Shown: positions 34,785 through 44,641, counted from the stretch's first letter. The stretch is DNA of 64,000 nt from an uncultured Tateyamaria sp. (GCA_905480645.1 CAJQRC010000017.1:21941-85940); one strand, 5' to 3'. Notes: generated by a model from the sequence alone, not told the origin. Translations and numbers: made by a program.

Positions 34785-37232
34785 ATGCCAAATCTTTCTA
34801 CTTCAGCTCGTGTAGTCATTATCGGTGGTGGCGTTATTGGTTGCTCTGTAGCTTATCACCTGACTAAACTTGGGTGGTCTGATGTCGTGTTATTGGAACG
34901 AAAACAGCTTACATCAGGGACAACATGGCATGCAGCAGGCTTAATCGCGCAACTGCGTGCAACGGCCAATATGACTAAACTGGCGAAATACAGTCAAGAG
35001 TTGTATGGTAATCTGGAAATAGAAACTGGTGTTGCAACAGGTTTTAAAAGAGTAGGTTCAATTACCGCTGCGCTTACAAATGAGCGACTTGAAGAGCTGC
35101 ACCGCCAGGCAGGCATGGCGCGGGCTTTTGGAGTTGAAGTTGAAGAAATTTCTCCAGCTCAAGTAAAAGAAAAATACAGCCATCTCAATATTCAGGACGT
35201 TAAGGGCGGTGTATATCTACCATTAGACGGCCAAGGTGATCCAGCCAACATTGCGCTAGCATTGGCTAAAGGAGCGCGAAAGCGTGGTGCACAAGTGCAG
35301 GAACGGGTTGCTGTTAAAGAAATTACGCGCAGTGGACGTTCTGTGACAGGAGTGAACTGGCAATCTGAAGATGGAACATTGGGTCATATTGGTTGCGATA
35401 TGATAGTTAACTGCGCCGGGATGTGGGGCCATGAGGTTGGTCGCATGATGGGCGTTAATGTGCCACTTCAAGCGTGTGAGCACTTTTATATAGTCACTGA
35501 AGCAATTCCAGGTTTGGCTCAACTGCCTGTTCTTAGAGTGCCGGACGAATGCGCTTACTATAAAGAAGATGCAGGAAAAATATTGTTGGGTGCGTTTGAA
35601 CCAAACGCTAAACCGTGGGCTGTGAATGGTATCCCACAGGATTTCGAGTTTGATCAGTTACCTGAGGATTTTGATCATTTTGAACCAATTCTTGAAGCTG
35701 CTGTCAATCGGATGCCGATGCTAGCTGATGCTGGCATACATACATTCTTTAATGGTCCCGAGAGTTTCACACCTGATGATGCTTATCACCTTGGTTTGGC
35801 GCCAGAGATGGATAACGTTTGGGTAGCGGCAGGCTTTAACTCGATTGGAATTCAATCTGCAGGAGGTGCTGGAATGGCGCTGGCGCAGTGGATGGAAGAT
35901 AATGCAAAGCCTTTTGACCTTGGAGACGTGGACATCTCCCGAATGCAACCTTTTCAAGGGAATAGAAGTTATCTGGCTGAGCGTTCAACGGAAACATTGG
36001 GGCTGCTTTATGCTGACCATTTCCCTTATCGCCAAAAAACAACTGCGCGGGGTGTACGGCGAACACCTTTTCATCAAAACCTTTTAAATCATGGCGCAGT
36101 GATGGGCGAACTAGCGGGCTGGGAACGTGCCAACTGGTTTGCACGTAAGGGCCAATCGGCAAAATATGAATATTCATGGAAGCGGCAAAGTTTCTTTGAC
36201 AATGTTGCAGAGGAGCACAGCGCTGTACGCAAAAATGTTGGTATTTACGATATGTCATCATTTGGCAAACTCAAGGTTGAAGGGCCAGATGCTTGCACTT
36301 TTATGAATTACGTTGCTGGTGGACAGTGTGACGTGCCCATAGGCAAGATCGTTTATACTCAGTTTTTGAACCAACGCGGCGGAATAGAAGCAGATGTTAC
36401 CGTAACCCGTCTGTCGGAAGTAGCTTATTTAGTAGTGACACCGGCAGCAACTTGTTTGGCAGATACAACATGGATGCGACGGCATATCGGAGATATGCGT
36501 GTGGTTATTACAGACGTTTCTGCTGGCGAAGGCGTGTTGGCTGTTATGGGTCCGAACGCTCGCAAACTTTTGCAAACTGTATCGCCGGCCGATTTTTCAA
36601 ATAAAACGAACCCATTTGGAACAGCACAGGAGATTGAGTTAGGCATGGCTCTCGCTAGAGTACACCGTGTTACCTATGTGGGAGAACTGGGCTGGGAGGT
36701 TTATGTTTCCTCTGACATGGCTGGCCACGTATTTGAAACGTTATTTGATGCCGGTCAGGATCTTGGAGTTAAATTGTGCGGTATGCATATGATGGATACA
36801 TGCCGGATCGAAAAAGGATTTCGTCATTTTGGTCATGATATAACCTGCGAAGATCACGTTCTTGAGGCCGGTTTGGGCTTTGCCGTAAACATCAACAAAT
36901 CTTCATTTGTCGGTCGCGAAGCTGTATTTCAGAAAAAAGAACTGGGGCTATCAAAGCGTTTGCTGCAGTTCAAGCTCGCTGATCCAGAACCGCTTTTATA
37001 TCATAATGAACCAATTCTCCGTAATGGTGAAATTGTTGGGTATTTAAGTTCGGGTGCATATGGACATCATCTGGGTGCAGCAATGGGCTTGGGTTACATA
37101 GACTGCACCGGGGAATCGGCAGCAGATGTTCTTGGCTCAACTTATGAAATTGATATTGCCGGAACTCGAGTACTAGCTGATGCGTCACTTAAGCCGATGT
37201 ATGATCCAAAAGCGGAACGAGTGAAGGTTTAA
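34785..37232 (+). CDS. FAD-dependent oxidoreductase with GcvT domain, dimethylglycine/sarcosine dehydrogenase-like (second copy)
   Basis: This is a paralogue of the first copy, also 815 residues and with the same domain order: FAD/DAO domain (VVIIGGGVIGCSVAYHL), SGTTWHAAG with H49, a middle FAO domain, then GcvT folate-binding and barrel domains (YTQFLNQRGGIEADVTVTRL near 525, GELGWEVYVSSD near 633). After WHAAG it continues LIAQLRATANMTKLAKYS, closer to mammalian dimethylglycine or sarcosine dehydrogenases than the first copy. It begins 9 bases after the methyltransferase gene. One copy probably acts on dimethylglycine and the other on sarcosine; which is which cannot be decided here. Confidence 0.88.
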   Translation: MPNLSTSARVVIIGGGVIGCSVAYHLTKLGWSDVVLLERKQLTSGTTWHAAGLIAQLRATANMTKLAKYSQELYGNLEIETGVATGFKRVGSITAALTNERLEELHRQAGMARAFGVEVEEISPAQVKEKYSHLNIQDVKGGVYLPLDGQGDPANIALALAKGARKRGAQVQERVAVKEITRSGRSVTGVNWQSEDGTLGHIGCDMIVNCAGMWGHEVGRMMGVNVPLQACEHFYIVTEAIPGLAQLPVLRVPDECAYYKEDAGKILLGAFEPNAKPWAVNGIPQDFEFDQLPEDFDHFEPILEAAVNRMPMLADAGIHTFFNGPESFTPDDAYHLGLAPEMDNVWVAAGFNSIGIQSAGGAGMALAQWMEDNAKPFDLGDVDISRMQPFQGNRSYLAERSTETLGLLYADHFPYRQKTTARGVRRTPFHQNLLNHGAVMGELAGWERANWFARKGQSAKYEYSWKRQSFFDNVAEEHSAVRKNVGIYDMSSFGKLKVEGPDACTFMNYVAGGQCDVPIGKIVYTQFLNQRGGIEADVTVTRLSEVAYLVVTPAATCLADTTWMRRHIGDMRVVITDVSAGEGVLAVMGPNARKLLQTVSPADFSNKTNPFGTAQEIELGMALARVHRVTYVGELGWEVYVSSDMAGHVFETLFDAGQDLGVKLCGMHMMDTCRIEKGFRHFGHDITCEDHVLEAGLGFAVNINKSSFVGREAVFQKKELGLSKRLLQFKLADPEPLLYHNEPILRNGEIVGYLSSGAYGHHLGAAMGLGYIDCTGESAADVLGSTYEIDIAGTRVLADASLKPMYDPKAERVKV

Positions 37233-37292
37233 ACTGTCATATACTGGTATAATCAATTTTTGTTAAGTTAGAAGACGAAAGGGTTAAACCGA

Positions 37293-38192
37293 ATGACACA
37301 GCAATCCGGTGACACACCGAAGGGTCTTGGCTTTGCGCTTGGGGCATATTTTTTGTGGGGCCTACTTCCTATCTATATGAAAATGCTGAGCCATATCGGT
37401 CCAGCTGAGGTGGTCGCACATCGTATTATTTGGTCAGTTCCAATTGCAGGTATTTTGCTTATCATACTTGGACGCACTAAGGATTTGCGCGTAGCTATTT
37501 CCAATCCAAGTATGCTTATAATGGGATGTTTTACTGCTGGGCTCATAACGATTAATTGGGGTATATATATTTGGGCGATAGCGTCGGGGCGAACGTTAGA
37601 CGCTGCACTGGGATATTACATTAATCCACTTTTTAGTCTTGCTCTTGGAGTAATCTTTTTGCGTGAACGGCCCTCGCCTGCTCAATTAATTGCAATCGGG
37701 TTGGCGGTTTGTGCAGTTGCTGTTTTGACAATTTCAATGGGGAAAGTTCCTTGGGTTTCACTGGGCTTAACAGTCAGTTGGGGGCTCTATGCTCTTTGTA
37801 AAAAGCAGTTACCAATTGGGCCTAATCAGGGATTTTTATTGGAAGTCCTTATTTTATTAGTTCCTGCACTTTGCTACATTACCTATCTCGGTTTGACTGG
37901 ACAGAGTTCGTTTTTGGTTGGTGATATGCGAACAAACTGGTTATTACTGGGGTGTGGAATTGTGACGGCCATTCCTCTAATTTTATATGCCAATGGTGCC
38001 AAGGAATTGCAATTATCAACAATTGCAGTTTTGCAATATATTGCGCCAACGATGATCTTCCTTGTCGCAGTCTTTGTATTTGGAGAAGAATTTGGAAATG
38101 CTCGGATAATAGCATTTCCAATAATTTGGCTGGCATTAATTATTTATTCCACTTCGATGGTTCGACAAATGCGCGCAGCTACCTCTCCGTAA
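37293..38192 (+). CDS. rarD: RarD protein, EamA/DMT-superfamily transporter
   Basis: This 299-residue inner-membrane protein has ten predicted helices in two EamA repeats. The RarD subfamily is indicated by GLGFALGAYFLWGLLPIYMK at the start, VVAHRIIWSVP (about 36-46), NWGIYIWAIASGR (about 90-102), LGYYINPLFSLALG (about 107-120) and YANGAKELQLS in the second half. Physiological substrate is unknown; the family is sometimes called chloramphenicol-sensitive protein. It follows the demethylase cluster by 60 bases and is probably separate from it. Confidence 0.92.
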   Translation: MTQQSGDTPKGLGFALGAYFLWGLLPIYMKMLSHIGPAEVVAHRIIWSVPIAGILLIILGRTKDLRVAISNPSMLIMGCFTAGLITINWGIYIWAIASGRTLDAALGYYINPLFSLALGVIFLRERPSPAQLIAIGLAVCAVAVLTISMGKVPWVSLGLTVSWGLYALCKKQLPIGPNQGFLLEVLILLVPALCYITYLGLTGQSSFLVGDMRTNWLLLGCGIVTAIPLILYANGAKELQLSTIAVLQYIAPTMIFLVAVFVFGEEFGNARIIAFPIIWLALIIYSTSMVRQMRAATSP

Positions 38193-38340
38193 CCTTAGAT
38201 TTTAAAAAAATGGTTTGCCGCCTAAATCAATTATTAAATTTTTTAATCATTTTTCTTTTGTAGCTAAATATTCACTTATATAAGCCATTATTTTACCCCG
38301 CATTGGTTGCATGAGGAGCTAACATCTGAAAATCTGCACT

Positions 38341-38988
38341 ATGGAAATGGAATATTGCCCCCCAGTTGCGCCTTTATCGGTGTTATATGATGATGCCGAG
38401 CTTTTGGTAGTTGATAAGCCGTCCGGCCTTTTGTCGGTGCCTGGAAAGGGTAAGCATTTATCAGATTGTTTGATTTCTAGGGTACAGATGGTCTGGCCTC
38501 ATGCATTATTAGTACACCGTTTGGATCGGGATACATCTGGTGTCATGGTCTTTGGACTTACGTCACATGCACAGCGTTTTTTGTCCAAGCAATTCGAACT
38601 TAGGGCTGCGAAAAAGGTATATATTGCAAGGGTTTGGGGACGACTTACGCCTAAAGCTGGGCGAGTTGATTTGCCGCTAATAGTCGATTGGCCAAACCGT
38701 CCTAAACAGCATGTTGATATTGATAAAGGTAAACCAGCTGTCACTGATTGGCGGGTGATACGAGACTCTGAAACTGAGAGCCGAGTGAGGCTTATGCCTA
38801 AAACTGGGCGGAGCCATCAGTTACGGGTTCATATGTTAGCATTGGGACACCCAATTTTAGGAGATCCGTTTTATGCAGAAGGGCTAGCCCGTAATTTCGA
38901 GCGATTGATGCTGCATTCAGAAGAGTTAAAAATTAAACACCCTGACAGTGGAAAAATGATGCGGTTTCGTAAGCCCTCACCATTTTAA
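38341..38988 (+). CDS. rluA: RluA-family pseudouridine synthase
   Basis: The enzyme isomerises specific uridines in structured RNA to pseudouridine. At 215 residues it is the compact RluA type (23S rRNA 746 and tRNA 32) with no S4 domain. The catalytic aspartate is D62 in HRLDRDTSGVM; LVVDKPSGLLSVPG (near 22-35), KTGRSHQLRVHM (near 150) and GHPILGDPFYA are the other family motifs. The downstream hairpin at 39027-39054 can end this transcript as well as that of the convergent cold shock gene. Confidence 0.9.
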   Translation: MEMEYCPPVAPLSVLYDDAELLVVDKPSGLLSVPGKGKHLSDCLISRVQMVWPHALLVHRLDRDTSGVMVFGLTSHAQRFLSKQFELRAAKKVYIARVWGRLTPKAGRVDLPLIVDWPNRPKQHVDIDKGKPAVTDWRVIRDSETESRVRLMPKTGRSHQLRVHMLALGHPILGDPFYAEGLARNFERLMLHSEELKIKHPDSGKMMRFRKPSPF

Positions 38989-39026
38989 AGATAAAGGCAT
39001 TGTTAATACTTTTATCAAAAAATAAA

Positions 39027-39054
39027 AAAGGACGCACCAGCAGGCACGCCCTTT
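39027..39054. terminator. Bidirectional terminator between rluA and the cold shock gene
   Basis: AAAGGACGCACC (39027-39038) pairs with GGCACGCCCTTT (39043-39054), allowing G-U pairs, around a 4-base loop. On the minus strand it is followed by TTTTTTATTTT in the RNA sense, and on the plus strand by ATTTTA. It lies between convergent genes and is a good rho-independent terminator, mainly for the cold shock gene. Confidence 0.8.
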
Positions 39055-39081
39055 ATTTTAACCCATTTGGGACAAATTAAT

Positions 39082-39288
39082 TTACGCAAGCGCGATGTTT
39101 GACGCACTCTCGCGGCCATCACGACCAGCTTCGATATCAAATGTAACCTTTTGGTTATCAGCTAAACCAGTTAGGCCAGCGCGCTCGACAGCTGAAATGT
39201 GTACAAACACATCTTTGCTGCCGCCATCGGGTGCAATAAAGCCGAAGCCTTTTGTAGTATTAAACCATTTAACGGTGCCAGTAGCCAT
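39082..39288 (-). CDS. Cold shock protein, CspA family
   Basis: This 68-residue single-stranded nucleic-acid-binding protein has an OB fold with RNP1 (KGFGFI) and RNP2 (DVFVHI). It begins [10 protein letters not shown] at 39288, with AGGAG 7 bases upstream; upstream codons in frame do not resemble the family. It acts as an RNA chaperone. The 257-base region upstream (39289-39545) has no gene and probably contains a long 5' leader, usual for cold shock genes, with a hairpin close to the ribosome-binding site. Confidence 0.96.
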   Translation of the reverse strand: MATGTVKWFNTTKGFGFIAPDGGSKDVFVHISAVERAGLTGLADNQKVTFDIEAGRDGRESASNIALA

Positions 39289-39307
39289 CGTTATTCTCCT
39301 GTTAATG

Positions 39308-39327
39308 CTGCCCACGGAATGTGGCAG
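39308..39327 (-). promoter_or_regulatory. Hairpin in the 5' leader of the cold shock gene
   Basis: CTGCCCAC (39308-39315) and GTGGCAG (39321-39327) form a stem with one bulged base, about 20 bases upstream of the start codon and just before the AGGAG. It could modulate ribosome access with temperature. The rest of 39289-39545 shows nothing else I can support. Confidence 0.35.
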
Positions 39328-39545
39328 GTCGGCAAAGTCAGTGCAAGATCGTAAGACTGAGCCGAAAGGAGCAGAAAAATCGATAGTGGTAACGTCGCGC
39401 TGGTCAAATAGACGGACTAGTAGAAAATAGCAAGCACTTCGACATGTTAGATCGAAAGGAGCGCCAATCTGCTGAGCATTAAAAGTTCTTTTTTATCTTA
39501 TAAACCAAGTGATGCTGCCTTTAAAAATAATCTTTAATCTACAAT

Positions 39546-40985
39546 TTACTCTGGAGACCAACCCGCTACCGCTTTGATTTCAAGGAAATCCAAAATGCCC
39601 CATATACCTCCTTCGCGTCCATTACCAGATTGCTTCATTCCACCAAAAGGTGACCCGGCAGCTCTGGATGCTCCATTCATTTCGACCATGCCTGAACGAA
39701 GTTTTCGCGCCATTCGGTTCAGTCGGGCACCGTTCTGGGTTTGCACATAGTTGGTGAGCCCGTATGGCGTGTCATTGGCTATCTCTAGAGCCTCTTCTTC
39801 CGTTTCGAATGGAATGATGGATAAAACTGGGCCAAAAATTTCTTCGCGGGCTATCGTCATTTGATTATTAACGTCGGCAAATACGGTTGGACGGACGTAG
39901 AATCCTTTATTGAATCCTTCGGGTCGTCCTGTTCCACCAGCAACCAGCTTGGCACCTTCATCAAGCCCTTTTTGAATGAGATCCTGAATTTTATTCCATT
40001 GAACTTGATTTACAACAGGACCAATGTGCCGACCTTCTGCTGATGCTGGACCAACCGTTACGCTATCTGCAATCAAAGCGGCCTCTTGTACTGCAGAATC
40101 GTATTTGCTTCGTTCTACGAGCATACGGCTAGGAGCGTTGCAAGACTGGCCGGTGTTGTTCATCATGTGTAAAACACCGCGTTTTACCGCTTTTTCGTCG
40201 GCATCCTCAAAAATAACGTTGGCCCCTTTGCCTCCCAACTCAAGGTGAACACGTTTTAATGTTTCCGCAGCATTTATGGAAATAAGGCGACCAGCGCGCG
40301 ATGAACCGGTGAAACTTACCATGTCAACATCGGGATGGCATGAGAGTGCAGTACCAGTTCCTGCACCGTCACCGTTCAACATATTAAACACACCTGCTGG
40401 AAAGCCAGCTTCGTCTATCATTTCGGCAAATATAATTGCGTTGAGTGGTGATTCCTCAGAGGGTTTTAATATCATAGTACAGCCCGCAATGGCTGCTGCA
40501 CCAACCTTGAGTGTGATTTGGTTCATAGGCCAATTCCACGGTGTAATGAGTGCAGCAACGCCAACCGCTTCGTGTATAATTCGATCCTTAGGTGTATGGT
40601 CGTTGAGAGGTTGGTCAAATTGAAAATCTTTGGCAGCTTTTATAAAATTTTTCAGATGCCATGTGCCTGCCCCCACTTGCTGGGTTCGCGACATGTCGTA
40701 GGGCGCACCCATTTCGGTAGACATAGCCTTTGCAATATCCTCAGAGCGTCTGTCATAAATTTCCACTAATTTTTCAACAAGCGCGATTCTTTTTGCGACT
40801 GGTGTAGCAGTCCAACCTGAAAAGGCAGCTTTTGCTGCAGCTACAGCATTATCTACATCAGTCTGACCACCCAATGAGATTGTCGTTGTTGGTTCTTCAG
40901 TTGAGGGGTCAATCACGAGGTGATCTGTGCCATCTACTGGGTGAACCCACTGGCCGTTTATGTAGAACTTGCATTTTTTCAGCAC
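39546..40985 (-). CDS. NAD(P)+-dependent aldehyde dehydrogenase
   Basis: The enzyme oxidises an aldehyde to the acid. At 479 residues it is standard length. The catalytic base is E249 (LELGGKGAN) and the nucleophile C282 (NNTGQSCNAPSR); TPWNWPMNQITLK (about 148-160), KPSEESPL and SFTGSSRAGR form the cofactor site. The GTG at 40985 is used, with AAGGAG 8 bases upstream. It is divergent from the peroxiredoxin gene and stands alone, so the aldehyde is unknown; a link to one-carbon metabolism or stress aldehydes is only a guess. Confidence 0.92.
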   Translation of the reverse strand: MLKKCKFYINGQWVHPVDGTDHLVIDPSTEEPTTTISLGGQTDVDNAVAAAKAAFSGWTATPVAKRIALVEKLVEIYDRRSEDIAKAMSTEMGAPYDMSRTQQVGAGTWHLKNFIKAAKDFQFDQPLNDHTPKDRIIHEAVGVAALITPWNWPMNQITLKVGAAAIAGCTMILKPSEESPLNAIIFAEMIDEAGFPAGVFNMLNGDGAGTGTALSCHPDVDMVSFTGSSRAGRLISINAAETLKRVHLELGGKGANVIFEDADEKAVKRGVLHMMNNTGQSCNAPSRMLVERSKYDSAVQEAALIADSVTVGPASAEGRHIGPVVNQVQWNKIQDLIQKGLDEGAKLVAGGTGRPEGFNKGFYVRPTVFADVNNQMTIAREEIFGPVLSIIPFETEEEALEIANDTPYGLTNYVQTQNGARLNRMARKLRSGMVEMNGASRAAGSPFGGMKQSGNGREGGIWGILDFLEIKAVAGWSPE

Positions 40986-41124
40986 AGTTGTGTCTCCTTG
41001 ACTGGATAAAAGTTACCTTGAGGGGGATATTCGCATTGTCAAAAGCTGGTAGCAATAGAGGGGATGTATTTCAGTGGTTTCTGCATTAGATAAATCCAAT
41101 AAACTTAAATGATGGAGAATTACT

Positions 41125-41778
41125 GTGAGCTTGCGTATCAATGACACCATCCCAGATCTGACAGTTGAAACCGATCAGGGCACTTTTTCACTGCATGAAT
41201 TTGTTGGTGATAGTTGGGCAATTTTATTTTCACACCCTAAAGATTTCACACCTGTCTGTACAACAGAGTTTGGCGCTGTCGCACAACTAGCAGATGAATG
41301 GACAAAAAGAGGTACTAAGGTCATCGGGGTCTCAGTTGATGGTGTCGAGGAGCATAAGAAATGGAAAGGCGACATTGAAAAAGTAGCTGGGGCAACGGCT
41401 GCCTTTCCGATTATTGCAGATGGTGGTCTCGAGGTTTCCAAAGCTTTCGATATGTTGCCTGCGGAAGCCTACATGCCTGATGGACGTACACCAGCGGATA
41501 GTGAAACAGTACGTTCGGTTTTTATCATAGGGCCAGATAAAAAGCTGAAGTTGTCTATGACGTATCCTATGACGGTTGGTCGGAACTTTGCTGAAGTGTT
41601 GCGCGCTTTAGATGGACTGCAGATGAGCATTGGGAATGGTGTTGCGACGCCTGCAAATTGGAATATCGGAGATGACGTAATCATACCTGCCACCGTATCG
41701 AATGAAGATGCCAAAGCAAAATTTGGGGAGTTTACAGAAGTGCTTCCCTATTTAAGACTGACAAAAGCACCGCGCTAA
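41125..41778 (+). CDS. 1-Cys peroxiredoxin (Prx6 type)
   Basis: This 217-residue thiol peroxidase reduces hydrogen peroxide and alkyl hydroperoxides. The only cysteine in the protein is the peroxidatic one in FTPVCTTE (C45 region), so there is no resolving cysteine and an external reductant is needed, as for the Prx6 group. RSVFIIGPDKKLKL and YPMTVGRNF are also typical. The start is GTG at 41125 with GATGGAG upstream. A strong terminator follows at 41866. Confidence 0.94.
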   Translation: MSLRINDTIPDLTVETDQGTFSLHEFVGDSWAILFSHPKDFTPVCTTEFGAVAQLADEWTKRGTKVIGVSVDGVEEHKKWKGDIEKVAGATAAFPIIADGGLEVSKAFDMLPAEAYMPDGRTPADSETVRSVFIIGPDKKLKLSMTYPMTVGRNFAEVLRALDGLQMSIGNGVATPANWNIGDDVIIPATVSNEDAKAKFGEFTEVLPYLRLTKAPR

Positions 41779-41865
41779 ATGATCTACTAGTCAACACAAT
41801 GGGTTATGTTTTAGCTAGATACTCATATCTCATTGGTAGTTTTCAGATTTTTATGTAATAAAATG

Positions 41866-41904
41866 ATAAGGCCTCATTGTTTCCAATGAGGCCTTATTTT
41901 TTTT
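41866..41904 (+). terminator. Strong rho-independent terminator after the peroxiredoxin gene
   Basis: ATAAGGCCTCATTG (41866-41879) and CAATGAGGCCTTAT (41884-41897) form a perfect 14-bp stem around TTTC, followed by a run of T to 41904. It can also act for the convergent pnp, whose stop is at 41916, since the opposite strand continues with a T-rich stretch. Confidence 0.92.
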
Positions 41905-41915
41905 AGATAAAAGTA

Positions 41916-44048
41916 TTAGTTACTTTCTTCTTCTTTTTTAACTTCTTCGCCCGTCTCTTGATCTACGACTTTCATCGATAGCCGGACTTTACCACGGTCG
42001 TCGAAGCCTAACAGTTTTACTTTGACTTCCTGGCCTTCCTTTAGCACATCGGAGGGGTGATTTAGACGGCGATTTTCGATTTGAGAAACATGGACGAGGC
42101 CGTCACGCTTGCCGAAGAAATTTACGAATGCTCCAAAATCAACAATTTTTACAACAGTTCCGATGTAAACTTTGCCTTCTTCTGGTTCAGCTACGATAGA
42201 CCAGATCATATCATAGGCTTTTTTGATCGACTCTCCATTTGGAGACGCAATCTTAATGATACCATCGTCGTTGATGTCAACTTTGGCACCCGAAACTTCG
42301 ACGATCTCACGTATCACTTTACCACCTGAACCAATTACTTCACGAATTTTATCTGTGGGTACTTGCATTGTCTCGATACGTGGTGCGTGTACTGAAAATT
42401 CTTGAGCGCCCGTGATAGACTTACTCATCTCAGTTAGAATATGCATCCGGCCGTCTTTCGCTTGTGCGAGAGCTTTCTCCATAATCTCTGGCGTTATACC
42501 TGCGATCTTGATGTCCATTTGTAGCGAGGTGATACCATTTTCGGTCCCTGCTACTTTGAAGTCCATGTCACCAAGGTGGTCTTCATCACCAAGGATGTCT
42601 GATAGAATAGCATACGAGCCATCTTCTTCGAGGATCAGACCCATAGCAACGCCAGCGACTGCTGATTTCAGAGGAACACCAGCGTCCATCATCGACAACG
42701 AACCACCACAAACTGAGGCCATTGAACTGGAACCATTAGACTCAGTGATTTCAGAAACAAGCCGCACAGTGTAGGGGAAGTCAGTTGAGGCAGGTAAAAC
42801 GGCCTGAAGTGCTCTCCATGCCAATTTTCCATGACCAATTTCTCGACGTCCTGGAGGACCTACGCGACCCGCTTCGCCGACTGAGTATGGTGGAAAATTA
42901 TAATGTAAGAGAAAGTTCGATTTGAAGTTGCCGTGTAAAGCGTCGATGAATTGTTCATCATCGCCAGTACCTAGGGTGGTTACAACCAAGCCCTGTGTCT
43001 CTCCACGTGTGAAAAGAGCGGAGCCGTGCGTTCTGGGTAGAAGACCAGTTTGGCAGACGATAGCACGGATTTCATCTGTTTTGCGGCCATCAATGCGGGT
43101 CCCCGTTTTAACAACGTCACCGCGGAGGATAGATGCTTCTAGGCCCTTCATGGCAGAGCCAAGATTGGCATCTTCAGCTTGCTCAACGCTTAAGGATTCA
43201 ACAATTGCCGTGCGGGCGGCGGCGACAGCATTGGTCCGTTCTTGTTTGTCGCTAATCGCAAAAGCTGCCCGCATTTGCTTTTCGCCGGCAGCTTTTACCG
43301 CTGCGGAAAGTTCTGAGTAATCAGGTGCCTCAAAGTCAAAGGGCTCTTTGGCTGCATCTTCCGCAAGACTAATAATTAAATCAATTACCGGCTGAAACTG
43401 TTCGTGCGCAAATTTCACTGCACCCAACATTTCTGCTTCAGATAGCTCATATGCTTCTGATTCGACCATCATTACTGCGTCTTTTGTGCCAGCAACAACT
43501 AGATCCAAGCGTTGTTCAGGATTAAGGCGCAGGTCCTGCATGTCATCAACTGTTGGATTAAGAATGTATTCTCCATTCTCAAAACCAACTCGACATGCGC
43601 CAATCGGACCCATGAATGGAGCTCCCGAGATAGTCAATGCAGCTGAAGCTGCGATCATCGCGACCATGTCAGGGTCATTGACTAAATCATGAGATAAAAC
43701 AGTACACATCACCAGCACTTCATGCTTGAAGCCTGAGACAAATAGTGGACGGATAGGCCGGTCAATTAACCGTGCTGTAAGTGTTTCTTTTTCGGTTGGT
43801 CGTGCTTCACGCTTGAAGAACCCGCCGGGAATTTTGCCCGCTGCGTAATACTTCTCTTGATAATGGACGGTCAGAGGAAAAAAATCCTGACCAGGTTTTG
43901 GTTTTTTTGCAAAAGTTACGTTTGCCATAACGCTGGTTTCGCCCAACGTGGCAATCACAGATCCGTCTGCTTGACGGGCCACTTTGCCGGTTTCTAATGT
44001 GAGCGTTTCTTCGCCCCATTGCATCGTTTTTTTCGTCTCATTGAACAT
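41916..44048 (-). CDS. pnp: Polyribonucleotide nucleotidyltransferase (PNPase)
   Basis: PNPase is a phosphorolytic 3'-5' exoribonuclease of mRNA decay and part of the degradosome. The 710-residue protein has two RNase PH domains separated by the all-helical domain ([11 protein letters not shown] near 80; [11 protein letters not shown] near 343; [16 protein letters not shown] near 434-449), then KH ([12 protein letters not shown] near 566) and S1 ([13 protein letters not shown] near 630) domains. It ends in an acidic-lysine tail. It follows rpsO on the same strand as in many bacteria, with a structured 323-base leader between. Confidence 0.97.
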   Translation of the reverse strand: MFNETKKTMQWGEETLTLETGKVARQADGSVIATLGETSVMANVTFAKKPKPGQDFFPLTVHYQEKYYAAGKIPGGFFKREARPTEKETLTARLIDRPIRPLFVSGFKHEVLVMCTVLSHDLVNDPDMVAMIAASAALTISGAPFMGPIGACRVGFENGEYILNPTVDDMQDLRLNPEQRLDLVVAGTKDAVMMVESEAYELSEAEMLGAVKFAHEQFQPVIDLIISLAEDAAKEPFDFEAPDYSELSAAVKAAGEKQMRAAFAISDKQERTNAVAAARTAIVESLSVEQAEDANLGSAMKGLEASILRGDVVKTGTRIDGRKTDEIRAIVCQTGLLPRTHGSALFTRGETQGLVVTTLGTGDDEQFIDALHGNFKSNFLLHYNFPPYSVGEAGRVGPPGRREIGHGKLAWRALQAVLPASTDFPYTVRLVSEITESNGSSSMASVCGGSLSMMDAGVPLKSAVAGVAMGLILEEDGSYAILSDILGDEDHLGDMDFKVAGTENGITSLQMDIKIAGITPEIMEKALAQAKDGRMHILTEMSKSITGAQEFSVHAPRIETMQVPTDKIREVIGSGGKVIREIVEVSGAKVDINDDGIIKIASPNGESIKKAYDMIWSIVAEPEEGKVYIGTVVKIVDFGAFVNFFGKRDGLVHVSQIENRRLNHPSDVLKEGQEVKVKLLGFDDRGKVRLSMKVVDQETGEEVKKEEESN

Positions 44049-44371
44049 TTAAGTTTCCTAGATTGGCGCTTTTCGCCATTTACATAGAGGACGTATTTCC
44101 TCTGACTCCAATATCGTCTTGCAGGTGACGGAGTCCGGACACCTAGCTTTCAGATTCTGCGCGGATACATTAGTTTTGAAGTGATTGGAAGTGGTGTGGC
44201 AGCAGTCAAGCAACTAGTTAGAGTTTGGGTGTATATAAAGCTGTCTGACTTGGATGAACTGACTGCGGGTAAATTAGTCATTCATTTTGGAATTAATGAA
44301 AACGTCAGCGCTCAGATGTAAAAGGCCACGTTTATACCACGCGGCCTTCTAGTGTTTAAATAAATTAGCAT
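44049..44371 (-). promoter_or_regulatory. Intergenic leader rpsO-pnp with tandem hairpins
   Basis: This 323-base gap has no gene. On the pnp side it holds TGGCG/CGCCA (44064-44078), AGAGGA/TCCTCT (44086-44103) and a GGTG/CACC stem with an inner CGG/CCG (44124-44143), all just upstream of the pnp ribosome-binding site. Such structures recall RNase III/PNPase autoregulation of pnp in E. coli, though no homology is claimed. On the rpsO side lies the terminator-like hairpin at 44322-44348. No clear promoter is proposed. Confidence 0.5.
44322..44348 (-). terminator. Hairpin after rpsO (partial terminator)
   Basis: AAGGCCACGT (44322-44331) pairs with ACGCGGCCTT (44339-44348), with one G-U pair in the minus-strand RNA, around a 7-base loop. 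Only a short T run follows in the minus direction, so some read-through to pnp is likely, as in other rpsO-pnp operons. Confidence 0.65.
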
Positions 44372-44641
44372 TCAGCGACGCAGACCTAAACGTTTTATTA
44401 GGTCTTGGTAACGCTCTTCGTTTTTGCCTTTGGTGTAATCTAAAAGCTTACGACGCAGAGCAACCATTTTGAGCAAACCACGACGGCCATGATTGTCTTT
44501 TTTGTGTATTTTGAAATGCTCAGTCAATGTTGCAATGCGTGAGCTAAGAATTGCAATCTGCACTTCTGGCGAACCAGTGTCACCCTCTTTGATTGCAAAA
44601 TCTTTCATGATACGAGCTTTTTCTTCTGCAGTAATCGACAT
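44372..44641 (-). CDS. rpsO: 30S ribosomal protein S15
   Basis: S15 is a primary binder of 16S rRNA helices in the 30S platform. The 89-residue protein starts [16 protein letters not shown] and contains [35 protein letters not shown] and the C-terminal [12 protein letters not shown], all canonical. GGAG lies 7 bases before the ATG at 44641. An in-frame extension upstream is not part of the protein. It is followed by a leaky terminator and pnp. Confidence 0.97.
   Translation of the reverse strand: MSITAEEKARIMKDFAIKEGDTGSPEVQIAILSSRIATLTEHFKIHKKDNHGRRGLLKMVALRRKLLDYTKGKNEERYQDLIKRLGLRR

Noticed and set aside
39095..39430. 111-codon plus-strand frame opposite the cold shock gene
   Set aside because: It mirrors the csp coding frame, which is certain.
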